From assembly GCA_028687585.1 (NCBI GenBank), contig JAQTZV010000010.1, forward strand, positions 100,844 through 164,843: a stretch of DNA of 64,000 bases, read 5' to 3'. The notes below the pieces were generated by a model that was given only the letters and a program-made list of their open reading frames with translations, was not told the origin of the DNA and searched no databases. Within the stretch, counting starts at the first letter, position 1; every line of letters starts with the position of its first letter. The translations under genes were made by a program, and so were the position numbers. Origin of the DNA: Desulfuromonadaceae bacterium (GTDB lineage: Bacteria > Desulfobacterota > Desulfuromonadia > Geobacterales > Pseudopelobacteraceae). This document shows, piece by piece, positions 18,294-27,621 of this stretch.

Positions 18294-18746
18294 TCAGATG
18301 TGTTCATCATTGGAAAGTTGTCTACTGAAGCTTTCAAGCAACCCTTTAAAGCTTATTTCAAATTGAATCTTCTGCCTGCGAACCTCTTCAATCCGGCTCT
18401 TCAACTCCCCCAACTGCCGTTCCGCATCAGCAATAATGCGCTCGCCCTTAATCTCGGCTTCGGAAACGATTAACTCTGCCTCTTTACGGGCATTGATTTT
18501 CATCTCTTCGATTACTCGCTGGGCAGAAAGGAGTGTATCGCGCAACTCCCGTTCTTTCTCAGCCATATCCAGCATTTCACGATTCTGCTGGGACTGTTGT
18601 TCTTTCATCAGGCTGTTTTCGCGGATCAATCCTTCCATTTCACCAGCAACGGTTTGCAGAAAAGCATCGACATCATCCGGATCGAGTCCACGGAACATTT
18701 TTACCTTGAACTGTTGCTGCTGGATGTCAAGCGGAGAGATTTTCAT
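18294..18746 (-). CDS. DivIVA-domain coiled-coil protein
   Basis: This 150-residue protein has the N-terminal DivIVA signature (ISPLDIQQQQFKVKMFRGLDPDDVDAFL) followed by a continuous coiled coil. DivIVA-type proteins bind curved membranes at poles and division sites. It is the first gene of a two-gene operon with slyD. The promoter candidate lies at 18867-18895. Confidence 0.88.
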   Translation of the reverse strand: MKISPLDIQQQQFKVKMFRGLDPDDVDAFLQTVAGEMEGLIRENSLMKEQQSQQNREMLDMAEKERELRDTLLSAQRVIEEMKINARKEAELIVSEAEIKGERIIADAERQLGELKSRIEEVRRQKIQFEISFKGLLESFSRQLSNDEHI

Positions 18747-18866
18747 TACGTATCAACCTCGTAGAATATGCAGAGTAACTTGTCAGCCTGAATGCCGCTC
18801 ATAAAGACGCTGCCGGGAACTCGTTCTGACGGCGTACAGTGAGCAGATGTCAGGTTAAACGTCTTT

Positions 18867-18895
18867 TAACTAGCACCTCTACGCGCTGTTGTCAA
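18867..18895 (-). promoter_or_regulatory. promoter candidate for the divIVA-slyD operon
   Basis: On the reverse strand TTGACA (18895-18890), a 17-base spacer and TAGTTA (18872-18867) lie upstream of the DivIVA-like gene. Confidence 0.55.
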
Positions 18896-18985
18896 CGAAA
18901 GAAACGGCGTATCAGCATGTTAGCAACCGTTATTGCGTGCGGCTTGCAAATGCTCCGATCAGCCCTGACAGGCCATCTTCTACCG

Positions 18986-20206
18986 TCATCTGATGCTGTC
19001 TTCAGGGTATGCCCCGATTTTATGAATTGAAAGATCGGCGCCGTTATATTCCTCTTCCTGATCCAAACGAATGCCGACGGTTTTTTTCAGGGCGCTGTAG
19101 ACTATATAGCTGCTCGCCAGAGCGAACACGACCGCAAGTAAACTCCCGGCAAGTTGTGACACAAAGCTGACCCCGCCGATGCCGCCAAGAAATTTCTGCC
19201 CGAAAATACCGGCAGCAATCCCGCCCCAGGTGCCGATTATACCGTGAAGCGGCCATACTCCCAGGACGTCATCAATTTTAAGTTTTTCCTGTTCAAAATG
19301 GAAACCGTAGACGAAAATAACTGCGGCAATGCCACCGACGGCCAATGCCCCCAACGGATGCATGATGTCGCTGCCGGCACAGACTGCAATCAGTCCGGCC
19401 AGGGCCCCGTTGTGAATATAACCGGGGTCGTTCTTGCCGACAACCAGTGCCGCAATGACGCCACCAACCATTGCCATTAACGAATTGACCGCAACAAGCC
19501 CGGATATTTTTTCAAGATTTCCGGCGCTCATGACATTAAAGCCAAACCAGCCAACCGCCAGGACCCATGACCCCAGTGCCAGAAAGGGGATGTTGCTGAC
19601 CAGCATCGGGTGCGATTTGCCGCGCACATAGCGCCCCATGCGCGGACCAAGGACTATGACCGCAGGCAGTGCAATCCAGCCGCCGATTGAATGAACGACC
19701 ACAGAGCCGGCATAGTCGTGAAACTCGGCACCGCCGATCGATTTGAAAAAAGGTTGTAAATAGGAGGTGTTCTGCCCCCAGATCAATGATTCAAAGAAAG
19801 GATAGGAAATCCCGGCAAAGATCGCACCTGCGGTGACCTGCGGCCAGAATTTGGCTCGCTCTGCAATACCACCGGAGATAATGGCAGGAATACAGGCGGC
19901 AAAGCAGAGAAGGAAAAAATAATGGACCAGATCGTAGCCCTGAGTCGTACCGAGAAGCTCGCCTGCCGGCTTCAAAAACGATATGCCGTAGGCGATCGGA
20001 AAACCGATGACAAAGTATACAACCGTCGATATTGACCAGTCGGTAAGAATTTTTACCAGCGCATTCACTTGATTTTTTTTGCGCACCGTACCTACTTCAA
20101 GGAAAGCAAAACCGGCATGCATCGCAAATACCATTACTGCGCCCAGCATAAGAAACAAAACATCCGCACTACTCTTGAGGCCTGTCATCGTTGACATCGC
20201 TTCCAT
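18986..20206 (-). CDS. amt: ammonium transporter
   Basis: This 406-residue Amt/MEP/Rh channel has about eleven membrane helices. The twin pore histidines are visible: H172 (SVVVHSIGG) and H321 (WPLHGIIGTWGG). The signatures FAFLEVGTVRKKN and DYAGSVVVHSIGGW are typical of Amt. It moves ammonium across the inner membrane and is usually controlled by GlnK, but no glnK lies next to it here. A sigma-54-type promoter is visible upstream (20261-20276), which fits nitrogen control. Confidence 0.95.
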   Translation of the reverse strand: MEAMSTMTGLKSSADVLFLMLGAVMVFAMHAGFAFLEVGTVRKKNQVNALVKILTDWSISTVVYFVIGFPIAYGISFLKPAGELLGTTQGYDLVHYFFLLCFAACIPAIISGGIAERAKFWPQVTAGAIFAGISYPFFESLIWGQNTSYLQPFFKSIGGAEFHDYAGSVVVHSIGGWIALPAVIVLGPRMGRYVRGKSHPMLVSNIPFLALGSWVLAVGWFGFNVMSAGNLEKISGLVAVNSLMAMVGGVIAALVVGKNDPGYIHNGALAGLIAVCAGSDIMHPLGALAVGGIAAVIFVYGFHFEQEKLKIDDVLGVWPLHGIIGTWGGIAAGIFGQKFLGGIGGVSFVSQLAGSLLAVVFALASSYIVYSALKKTVGIRLDQEEEYNGADLSIHKIGAYPEDSIR

Positions 20207-20260
20207 ACAGAACTACCCCCGTTGGTTTCTGTGTGCCCTTCGTTGGGCCTGCCGACTCTT

Positions 20261-20276
20261 AGCAAAAAAACGGCCA
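20261..20276 (-). promoter_or_regulatory. sigma-54-type promoter for amt
   Basis: The reverse strand reads TGGCCGTTTTTTTGCT: GG and GC are ten bases apart, as in the consensus TGGCACG-N4-TTGCW. It lies about 55 bases upstream of the amt start. Confidence 0.65.
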
Positions 20277-20336
20277 ACGGCACAATTTTGCTAACATACT
20301 GATTATACTTAATATTGCCGTACTTACCGCCGGCAA

Positions 20337-20361
20337 CAACTGCCACTTTAATCGGCAGTTG
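20337..20361. other. hairpin in the amt-uvrC divergent region
   Basis: The perfect arms CAACTGCC (20337-20344) and GGCAGTTG (20354-20361) have no T-run on either strand. It is a structural or operator candidate of unknown use. Confidence 0.35.
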
Positions 20362-20434
20362 CCGAATAATAAGGCAGATATTTGTCTCATGAAGACACTT
20401 CACATTCCAGAGGCAAACAGGTAGGATGACGATC

Positions 20435-22261
20435 ATGAGCCTCGAAGAGAAGATACAGCAGTTTCCGACCTCTCCCGGTGTCTACCTGATGCGGGATGCT
20501 TCCGATGAAATAATATACGTGGGCAAGGCGCGCAGTCTCCGGCACCGGATACGATCCTATTTCAAACAGTCTGGTGATTCGCGCTATCAAATCAAATTTC
20601 TGATGGCTAAAGTTGTCGATATTGAGATCGTACTGACAGACACAGAAAAAGAGGCGCTGCTGCTTGAGAACACTCTTATTAAACAGCATCATCCCCGCTA
20701 TAACCTCAATCTCAAGGACGACAAAACCTACTTTTCGCTACGCGTTGATCCAGATGAGGAGTTTGCGCGTTTTACGATAGTCCGTAAGCGCCCTCGTGAC
20801 ACTGCACGGTATTTTGGCCCCTATTCCTCCGGCTCTGCAGCACGGGATGTGCTCCGGCAGATGATCAGAATGTTTCCCCTGCGCCACTACCCGCTCGCTG
20901 CGTGCATGTCCCGTAAACGCCCCTGCCTGTACCATCAGATCGGCCAGTGCAGTGCTCCGTGCCATGGCCGTATAACTCGAGAAGCGTACGCAGCACTGGT
21001 TGAGGGAGCGATGCTCTTTCTTGAGGGCAAAGGCCGGCTGCTTATTGCAGAGTTCAAGAGAAGAATGAACGATGCCTCCGCGCGCTTGCTGTATGAAGAG
21101 GCCGCCCGTTGGAGAAATCTTCTTCACGCTATTGAAGTTACGGTGGAAAAACAGAAAGTCGTCATGAACGGCGGGGATAGGGACGTCGTCGGTTTCTACC
21201 GTAACGCGGGTAGAATCGAAATTGCTCTGCTGTTTATTCGTGCCGGAGTCCTATCCGGTAACCATCTGTTCAGTTTTTCCTGGGAGTTGAACGATGCCGC
21301 AGCCATTTCAGCTTTTCTGCTGCAGTATTACACCGGCACGGTTTTTATTCCTGAAGAAATACTGCTTCCACTGGCCATTGAAGATGGGGAAGCGTTGGCC
21401 GAACTGCTTGGTGAGCTGAAGGGAAGTAAGGTGTCGCTTGCCGTTCCGTTACGGGGAACCAAGCGGGAACTGGTTGCCCTTGCCGGCAAAAATGCCATGT
21501 CTGCTTATCGGGAGCGTGGTGACGAAGAGGCTGCTGCGATAACAGTGCTGACCGAACTCTCCCGGTTGCTTCACTTGACCCGGCTTCCCGAGCGGATTGA
21601 GTGCTATGACATATCCACAATTCAGGGACGTTTTTCGGTCGGGAGCTGCGCTGTATTTACTGCAGGTAAGGCTGACCGGAGCAGTTATCGTCATTACCGC
21701 ATCAAGACCGTTGACGGCCAGGATGATTTTGCCATGCTCAAAGAGGTTTTTCTGCGGCGATTTCGTACCGGCGGCTATGACAATAGGGGGCCCGATCTTG
21801 TCGTTGTTGACGGGGGGATCGGGCAGCTGCATGCCGTGCAGGAGATCGTTGCCGAACTCGGCCTGACCGGCAGTTTTGATCTGGTATCACTGGCCAAAAG
21901 TCGCGTTACCCATGATGCCGCAGCACAGAATGCCGAAAAAAGTGATGAGCGGATATTTATTCCCGGCAGAAAGAATCCGGTCGTGCTTCGTCAGAATTCA
22001 AAACCGCTGTTACTGCTGGCAGCTGTCCGTAATGAGGCGCACCGTTTTGCTATCGGATATCACCGGCAACTGCGCAGCAAAGAGGGCATTGCCTCAGGGC
22101 TTGACAACGTTCCCGGAATTGGCCCAAAACGTCGAACGACATTATTAACTTTTTTTGGCAGTCTCCAACGCCTGAAGGAAGCTACCGTGGAAGAAATCAT
22201 CGCTATCCCCGGATTCAACAGGACAACTGCTGAAACGCTATACAGAGGACTGCATGAATGA
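20435..22261 (+). CDS. uvrC: excinuclease ABC subunit C
   Basis: This is a 608-residue protein. It has an N-terminal GIY-YIG nuclease (PGVYLMRDASDEIIYVGKA), a cysteine block (CMSRKRPCLYHQIGQCSAPC), a UVR helix pair (AEFKRRMNDASARLLYEEAARWRNLLHAIE), an RNase H-like second nuclease (ECYDISTIQG, DLVVVDGGIGQL) and C-terminal helix-hairpin-helix motifs (VPGIGPKRRTTLL, IPGFNRTTAETLY). It makes both cuts around damaged DNA together with UvrA and UvrB. ATG 20435 is preferred because TAGGATG lies before it. The stop overlaps miaA as ATGA. Confidence 0.96.
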   Translation: MSLEEKIQQFPTSPGVYLMRDASDEIIYVGKARSLRHRIRSYFKQSGDSRYQIKFLMAKVVDIEIVLTDTEKEALLLENTLIKQHHPRYNLNLKDDKTYFSLRVDPDEEFARFTIVRKRPRDTARYFGPYSSGSAARDVLRQMIRMFPLRHYPLAACMSRKRPCLYHQIGQCSAPCHGRITREAYAALVEGAMLFLEGKGRLLIAEFKRRMNDASARLLYEEAARWRNLLHAIEVTVEKQKVVMNGGDRDVVGFYRNAGRIEIALLFIRAGVLSGNHLFSFSWELNDAAAISAFLLQYYTGTVFIPEEILLPLAIEDGEALAELLGELKGSKVSLAVPLRGTKRELVALAGKNAMSAYRERGDEEAAAITVLTELSRLLHLTRLPERIECYDISTIQGRFSVGSCAVFTAGKADRSSYRHYRIKTVDGQDDFAMLKEVFLRRFRTGGYDNRGPDLVVVDGGIGQLHAVQEIVAELGLTGSFDLVSLAKSRVTHDAAAQNAEKSDERIFIPGRKNPVVLRQNSKPLLLLAAVRNEAHRFAIGYHRQLRSKEGIASGLDNVPGIGPKRRTTLLTFFGSLQRLKEATVEEIIAIPGFNRTTAETLYRGLHE

Positions 22262-23214
22262 TTGTAAAAGAACTATCACGTAATATGCTTACCATTCTTG
22301 GGCCAACGGCGTCCGGCAAGACGCGATTGGCTGTCGCTCTGGCGCGGAAATACGGCGGAGAGATCATTTCCGCCGACTCGCGTCAGGTTTTTCGGGGGAT
22401 GGACATCGGCAGCGGCAAGGACCTTCATGAATATGGCCCGGTCCCATATCATCTGATCGATATTCTAGACGCCGGAGGGGAGTTCAGCGTCTTTGAGTTC
22501 CAGCGTAGATTCCATGACGCCGTGGCTGACATTTCCTCACGGCAGGCGGTACCGGTTCTTTGCGGCGGGAGCGGTATGTATCTTGATGCCGCGTTGCGTG
22601 GATACCAGATGATTGAAGTACCGAATAACGATTCTCTGCGGAGTGAACTGGCAACAAAGAGTGACGCCGAGCTGACAGAGGAGTTATTGCGTCTTAAGCC
22701 AGGTCTGCACAATAGCACTGATCTGTTGGAGCGGGAACGCACTATCCGGGCGATCGAAATTGCCTGCGGAGCATTGAAAATAGCTGCGGCAAACGCACCC
22801 CAACCACCGGTACTCGCTGTCGTTATCGGAATCCAGTGGGAGCGCGAAGCATTGCGACAGAGGATAACCAACCGCCTGAAAGAGCGTCTTGAGAATGGTT
22901 TGATTGAAGAGGTTGAATTTCTGCATGCAGGCGGAATAGCGTGGGAACGGCTTGACTATTACGGGCTCGAATACCGTTATGTCGGGTCGTATCTCAGAGG
23001 TGTAATGAATAGAAATGATTTATTCCAGAGGTTGAACAGTGCAATCCATAATTTTGCGAAAAAACAGGGAAACTGGTTCAGAAGGATGGAGCGGCACGGT
23101 GTTGCCATAAACTGGATTGATGGTAGTGGCGACCAATTCGCTCAAGCTGAGGCAATTATCAATAAAAAGATTGATCTGAATTTAATTTACTTGACACGGC
23201 TTAATCATTACTGA
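22258..23214 (+). CDS. miaA: tRNA dimethylallyltransferase
   Basis: This 318-residue protein has the P-loop GPTASGKT, ISADSRQVFRGMDIGSGK and PYHLIDI, the MiaA core order. It adds a dimethylallyl group to A37 of tRNAs reading U-starting codons. The segment GSGKDLHEY in place of the usual GTAKPT marks a variant MiaA subgroup. It is translationally coupled to uvrC by ATGA. Confidence 0.85.
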   Translation: MIVKELSRNMLTILGPTASGKTRLAVALARKYGGEIISADSRQVFRGMDIGSGKDLHEYGPVPYHLIDILDAGGEFSVFEFQRRFHDAVADISSRQAVPVLCGGSGMYLDAALRGYQMIEVPNNDSLRSELATKSDAELTEELLRLKPGLHNSTDLLERERTIRAIEIACGALKIAAANAPQPPVLAVVIGIQWEREALRQRITNRLKERLENGLIEEVEFLHAGGIAWERLDYYGLEYRYVGSYLRGVMNRNDLFQRLNSAIHNFAKKQGNWFRRMERHGVAINWIDGSGDQFAQAEAIINKKIDLNLIYLTRLNHY

Positions 23215-23220
23215 TAGTTT
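23191..23220 (+). promoter_or_regulatory. promoter candidate for the cold-shock gene
   Basis: TTGACA at 23191-23196, 18 bases and TAGTTT at 23215-23220. It overlaps the 3' end of miaA and leaves a leader of about 50 bases. Confidence 0.5.
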
Positions 23221-23279
23221 AACGAAAGTTCGGATATTTCCGGATAAAATCATTAAGAAGAATCAGGAGAAGTAAGCAC

Positions 23280-23480
23280 ATGGTAAACGGAACAGTAAAA
23301 TGGTTTAATGACAGCAAGGGTTTTGGATTTCTTGAGCAGGAAGGTGGCGAGGATGTATTCTGCCATTTCTCCGCAATCGCAGGCGAAGGTTTCAAATCCC
23401 TTGCAGAAGGCGATAGAGTAACTTTTGAAGTAACAAAGGGTCCGAAAGGGCTTCAGGCCGCGAACGTAACAAGAATTTAA
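23280..23480 (+). CDS. cold-shock protein (CspA family)
   Basis: This 66-residue single cold-shock domain has [20 protein letters not shown] (RNP1-type KGFGF) and DVFCHFSAI (RNP2-type). It binds single-stranded RNA or DNA as a chaperone. GGAGAAG lies before the ATG, and a strong terminator follows directly, so it is a single-gene unit. Confidence 0.96.
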   Translation: MVNGTVKWFNDSKGFGFLEQEGGEDVFCHFSAIAGEGFKSLAEGDRVTFEVTKGPKGLQAANVTRI

Positions 23481-23507
23481 GGCCAGCTTCTTCAAAACCA
23501 CAAAAAA

Positions 23508-23534
23508 CCCCGGAAACTTCCGGGGTTTTTTTTT
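23508..23534 (+). terminator. strong Rho-independent terminator
   Basis: CCCCGGAA and TTCCGGGG pair around AC and are followed by nine T. It ends the cold-shock gene. Confidence 0.9.
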
Positions 23535-23595
23535 GAGGTTTTTTGCTGACATTAAAGAGCCGATTCCAAAGCATACGTCACCGAATATGCTAAAG

Positions 23596-23922
23596 TTACC
23601 CCCCGATTTTAAGGTTCATGCTGGTACTGACAAGATAATGGTACGCGGTATCAAACACGACGATCTGGAGTACATATATTGCCGCAAAGGCAACTAACGG
23701 TGACAAATCAAGCATTCCGGTATCAGGCATATGTCGACGGATCCGGCGCAGTATCGGCTCCGTAACGCGGTGGATAAAGCTGACAAGTGGATTGTAGGGA
23801 TCAGCATTAACCCATGATATGATAATGCTCGCCAGTAAAATATATTTGTACAGTGTTAGCAGCCCGCTTGCCAACTCAGTCAGCTTGGCAAGCGCCAGCA
23901 GTATGTTTGCCAGTAAAACCAT
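23596..23922 (-). CDS. YggT-family membrane protein
   Basis: This is a 108-residue protein with two hydrophobic blocks. It carries the family pattern LLASIIISWVNADPYNPLVSFIHRVTEPILRRIRRHMP. YggT proteins are small inner-membrane proteins tied to cell shape or osmotic tolerance in some species. It is monocistronic here and convergent with the cold-shock gene. Confidence 0.88.
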   Translation of the reverse strand: MVLLANILLALAKLTELASGLLTLYKYILLASIIISWVNADPYNPLVSFIHRVTEPILRRIRRHMPDTGMLDLSPLVAFAAIYVLQIVVFDTAYHYLVSTSMNLKIGG

Positions 23923-24031
23923 CGATACGCTCCCGCATGTACAAGGTAAAATTGGCCTTACTATGCCTTAATGCCCCACCAAAGTCAAAACAGAAACTTG
24001 GCATTTATCGGAGAAAGAGGAGAAACTGATC

Positions 24032-24355
24032 GTGAACAAAAAAATATCCGCGCTGCTGCTTTCCGCCCTCGTAATGCCGGGACTCGGGCAACTCTATCTC
24101 GGCCGCAAGATGATCGGCGGAATCTTAATCGTACTCGTCAACCTAATACTAATTCTGGCACTTTTTGTACTGCTGCGTGGGCTTTCGCCGTTGATCGCTT
24201 CAAAGATAGCCGGCGGTCCAATCATCATAACACCGGCTGAGGTAATGAATGCGCTTGATGGTGCCTCCGGTTTCGGAAAAGCCGTATTAGCTGCATTTTT
24301 TCTGGTGTGGGCGTTCTCGGTGGCTGATATATTACGAGCTAAAGTGGAATCATAG
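24032..24355 (+). CDS. small two-helix membrane protein
   Basis: This 107-residue protein begins with GTG after AAAGAGGAGA. It starts with a TM2-like glycine/leucine motif (LSALVMPGLGQLYLGRKMIGGILIVLVNLILILALF) and has a second helix near the C-terminus (VLAAFFLVWAFSVADIL). The G.GQ.YLG.. motif is common in small membrane proteins of unknown function. Confidence 0.75.
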   Translation: MNKKISALLLSALVMPGLGQLYLGRKMIGGILIVLVNLILILALFVLLRGLSPLIASKIAGGPIIITPAEVMNALDGASGFGKAVLAAFFLVWAFSVADILRAKVES

Positions 24356-24463
24356 ACCGACAGAGAAGCACCATTCTTGACAAACGACGTTATTTTGTGC
24401 GATGCTACCAGAGTTAATTAAGATGAAATTCGCGCAGCCTGTTCAAGAAGAATCGGGGAAATA

Positions 24464-25447
24464 ATGATAATTTCAAAAATCATCGGAAGCGGATCATACC
24501 TGCCGGATCGAGTCATACCCAACAGTCATTTTGACTATCTGGTAGAAAATGCTGACGAGTGGATTTACAGCCGTACCGGTATCCGTGAAAGGCGCTTTGC
24601 CCATGCCGATCAGGCGACTTCTGACCTCGCCACAATCGCCGCAAAAAACGCTTTGGAGTCTGCCGGTATAGACGCTTCAGAAATCGACTGTATCGTTATC
24701 GGCACTTCGACTCCTGACATGAGCCTTCCTTCAACCGGCTGTATTGTCCAGGAAAATATTGGCGCAAAAAACGCCTTCGCTTTCGATATCAACGCCGTAT
24801 GTTCCAGTTTTGTCTATGCGCTTGAAATCGCCGATAACTTCATCAAGTGCGGAAAATACAAGACCGTCATGGCTATCGGCGCCGATACCTACTCCAGAAT
24901 CCTCGATTTTAACGATAAAAACAGTTGTCCACTTTTTGGCGACGGCGCCGGTGCGGCGATTTTGAGCAGCGGCGGTGATGCCACGAGAGGTGTACAGCAA
25001 ACCTACATGCGTAGTGACGGCAAGGGATGGCCGCTGATTCAGGTCCCCTCATCCGGTTCCCGTAGTCCGGTTTCACCTGATACGATAGAGGCCCGGGAAA
25101 TATATTTCCAGATGGCCGGCAAACAGGTCTACATATTTGCAACTGATGTTATTCCCGATATTATCAACACACTCTGTGCAAAAGCCGGGATAGCTTCGAC
25201 TGATCTTGATTACATCATTCCGCATCAGGCTAATGTCCGCATGATCGACTTTATCTCAAAAAAGAGCGGCTTCCCCAGGGAACGCTTCCTGCTCAACCTT
25301 GACCGCTGCGGTAACACCTCGGCAGCTTCAGTGGCGTTGGTGTTGGATGAAAACCTGCGCAACGGCACGATCAAGCCGGGACACCTGGTTCTTGCCATGG
25401 GTTTTGGCGGCGGCCTGACCTGGGGTGGATTATTAATCAGGTTTTAG
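24464..25447 (+). CDS. fabH: beta-ketoacyl-ACP synthase III
   Basis: This 327-residue thiolase-fold enzyme starts fatty-acid synthesis by condensing acetyl-CoA with malonyl-ACP. The catalytic triad is visible: C113 (NAVCSSFVYAL), His in IPHQAN and Asn in GNTSAASV. The C-terminal GFGGGLTWG is typical. It is monocistronic, outside a fab cluster, so it could be an extra paralogue with a different starter acyl group. The terminator lies inside the convergent neighbour. Confidence 0.93.
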   Translation: MIISKIIGSGSYLPDRVIPNSHFDYLVENADEWIYSRTGIRERRFAHADQATSDLATIAAKNALESAGIDASEIDCIVIGTSTPDMSLPSTGCIVQENIGAKNAFAFDINAVCSSFVYALEIADNFIKCGKYKTVMAIGADTYSRILDFNDKNSCPLFGDGAGAAILSSGGDATRGVQQTYMRSDGKGWPLIQVPSSGSRSPVSPDTIEAREIYFQMAGKQVYIFATDVIPDIINTLCAKAGIASTDLDYIIPHQANVRMIDFISKKSGFPRERFLLNLDRCGNTSAASVALVLDENLRNGTIKPGHLVLAMGFGGGLTWGGLLIRF

Positions 25448-26500
25448 TCCTCCGATCCCCTCTCCTGCCTCAAACGTTTTTAGCTGTTTTTTTTCGAATA
25501 ATGCCCGCAGTTCCAACTGCGGGCATTTCTGTTTCCACCCTCCGTGGAAGCTGTCTGCAGCGAGCAGTATTCCATCCGGTGCCAACAGTTCCGCAAGATT
25601 GCCTATCGCCAGCTCCAACTGCTCTTTTTCGTGAAGTATCGGACCACCCAGCAGGCCGTTGCACAGGATAAGATCGAAACGGTGCTGTTCACCATCCCCT
25701 ATGAAAGCCGACGGTGAGGCAGGGCTCAATACATCCCGGCAGCTGAACACAATGCGGCGACTGTACCCTTTTTCCATAAGGGATGCTGTTGTTTTTTTCA
25801 GTTCCATTTCGCGGTGCCTGTCGTGCGGGAAACGACGTGTTGCGGCTGCCCAGACTTCCAACGGCTCAAGCGTCCAGCCATCAATGGAAACCCCTTCTGA
25901 CGGAAACCCCAGGTCTGAAAACAGTTGGGCCAGATCGTACGACCCCTCCCCCGTTCCGCACGCGGCATCCAGACATCGTACCGTTTTCATATTTCTATCC
26001 GCAAGCCATCTTCTGACAAACTCCTGCTGCCGAGAGTACCTTTCAAAACCGTTATAGAAGCGGGAAGGCAGGAATGAGACAAACAAAAATTCTGTTAACA
26101 GTGTGCGATCAGCACAGAGAGCTTCCAGAAGCCGCGCCGGATTTGCGCTGAACTGGACGCTCGGCGGCAGCGTGACGAAGACATCGGCCCAACTGAGGGC
26201 ATTATGGAATGGGGTGCTGGACAGAACCGGAGGATAGGTCAGCGCGGAGCGGTATACGTGATAGAAAGCAGCAGCAACTTCGGCAACCGGTAGGTAGCAT
26301 TGGCACTGGTTTCGTATCTCCGGAGTAATGATCAACCCGGGAGTGGGTAACGGAACCGGGCAGGTGTCCGCATATATTTTAAACAGGGTGTGCAGACGGT
26401 GAACGGTGGTCCGGAAGAGGCTTGAGTCAATAGTACGTACCAGGAACTCCAGGGCATCAGATTCGACGGTGGCGCTGTAGGGCTGCATCAGTAACTGCAA
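25433..26500 (-). CDS. SAM-dependent methyltransferase (CheR-like)
   Basis: This 355-residue protein has its SAM-binding motif at CLDAACGTGEGSYDLAQLF and a motif-II-like DLILCNGLLGG. The arrangement resembles CheR-type methyltransferases. The N-terminal 150 residues are unrecognised. It is the last gene of the cobM-cbiG-pdxA-mqnE run and overlaps mqnE by 13 bases. It overlaps the end of fabH by 15 bases on the other strand. The substrate is unknown. Confidence 0.7.
   Translation of the reverse strand: MQLLMQPYSATVESDALEFLVRTIDSSLFRTTVHRLHTLFKIYADTCPVPLPTPGLIITPEIRNQCQCYLPVAEVAAAFYHVYRSALTYPPVLSSTPFHNALSWADVFVTLPPSVQFSANPARLLEALCADRTLLTEFLFVSFLPSRFYNGFERYSRQQEFVRRWLADRNMKTVRCLDAACGTGEGSYDLAQLFSDLGFPSEGVSIDGWTLEPLEVWAAATRRFPHDRHREMELKKTTASLMEKGYSRRIVFSCRDVLSPASPSAFIGDGEQHRFDLILCNGLLGGPILHEKEQLELAIGNLAELLAPDGILLAADSFHGGWKQKCPQLELRALFEKKQLKTFEAGEGIGGLKPD
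25500..25527 (+). terminator. terminator for fabH embedded in a convergent gene
   Basis: The nearly perfect palindrome AATGCCCGCAGTT/AACTGCGGGCATT surrounds CC and is followed by a T-rich tail (TCTGTTT). It lies about 55 bases past the fabH stop and inside the methyltransferase coding sequence. Confidence 0.6.
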
Positions 26501-27567
26501 ATCGGGTGGTACAGCGTGTCGCGTTCAACAGGGATTTTTCCGGCTTTTCTGATCAGACGGATGATGCCCTCTTTTGTCTGCGCTTGCGGCGTTTTTGCAC
26601 CGGCGTCATGACCGATCTTCTCTTCGACGACAGTGCCATCCAGATCATTGACGCCGAAGGCCAGAGAAACCTGGGCGATTTTCTCACCGAGCATGATCCA
26701 ATAGGCTTTTATATGGTCGAAATTATCGAGGAAAATCCGTGCGATCGCCAGCGTCTTGAGGTCATCAAGACCGGAGGTCCCCGTTATATCCAACTTCAGA
26801 TCGGAATTCTCGGCCTGGAACGCGAGAGGAATAAACGCCTGGAAACCGCCGGTTTCATCTTGCAGAACCCGCAGCATCTCCATATGCGCTATCCGGTCAG
26901 AAGCGGTCTCAACATGGCCGTAGAGCATGGTGGCGTTGGTCTTCAAGCCGGCAAGGTGTGCCAGACGAATTATTTCCAGCCACCGTGCTCCGGAAATTTT
27001 TTCCGGGCAGATTTTCTGCCGGACCTCTTCAACCAGAATTTCGGCGCCACCACCCGGCATGGAGCCGAGACCGGCAGATATAAGGCGCTCAAGCACCTGC
27101 TCGATAGGCAGGCCGGAAATACGGGAGAAGTATTCAATCTCTACAGCAGTGAAGGCTTTGATATGCAGCTTTGGTGCGGTATGGCGGATGGCCATCAGGG
27201 TTTCTTCATAAAACTCAAAGGCAAGATCGGGGTGCAGTCCACCGACGATATGCACTTCAGTGGCCCCTTCCCCCTCCGCTTCGCGGGCCCTTCGGCAAAT
27301 TTCGTCCAGTGCCAGGGTATACGCGCCATCTTCGCCGGCTGTTCGTGAGAACGCACAGAAGGCGCAACGATTGACGCAGACATTGGTAGGGTTGATATGA
27401 CGGTTGACGTTAAAAAAAACGTTCAAACCGTTTTTGCGTTCGTTGGCCATTGCTGCCAATTCACCGATGGCAAGCAGATCGTTTGAGTTGAACAGAAACA
27501 ACGCCTCGTCAGGTGCGATACGTCGGCCGGCGCTAACATTTGCGGAAATGGTTTCGAAAGTTGTCAT
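26488..27567 (-). CDS. mqnE: aminofutalosine synthase
   Basis: This is a radical-SAM enzyme of about 359 residues. The iron-sulfur cysteines are C64, C68 and C71 (CVNRCAFC), and GGLHPDL and PGGGAEI are the MqnE motifs. It joins 3-[(1-carboxyvinyl)oxy]benzoate to adenosine in the futalosine route to menaquinone, the main quinone of Geobacter-type respiration. ATG 27567 gives the canonical MTTFETI start; TTG 27603 is an alternative. Confidence 0.9.
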   Translation of the reverse strand: MTTFETISANVSAGRRIAPDEALFLFNSNDLLAIGELAAMANERKNGLNVFFNVNRHINPTNVCVNRCAFCAFSRTAGEDGAYTLALDEICRRAREAEGEGATEVHIVGGLHPDLAFEFYEETLMAIRHTAPKLHIKAFTAVEIEYFSRISGLPIEQVLERLISAGLGSMPGGGAEILVEEVRQKICPEKISGARWLEIIRLAHLAGLKTNATMLYGHVETASDRIAHMEMLRVLQDETGGFQAFIPLAFQAENSDLKLDITGTSGLDDLKTLAIARIFLDNFDHIKAYWIMLGEKIAQVSLAFGVNDLDGTVVEEKIGHDAGAKTPQAQTKEGIIRLIRKAGKIPVERDTLYHPICSY

Positions 27568-27621
27568 AGGCTGGAGTCTACGAAAAACCGACCTCTTGTG
27601 CAAGCGGAAAGCATAAATTGA

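Noticed and set aside
23215..23279. RNA thermosensor in the cold-shock leader
   Set aside because: The leader is short and no convincing structure could be drawn by eye.
26506..27348. Long forward-strand frame of 280 codons
   Set aside because: It is the antisense shadow of mqnE, which has clear radical-SAM motifs.
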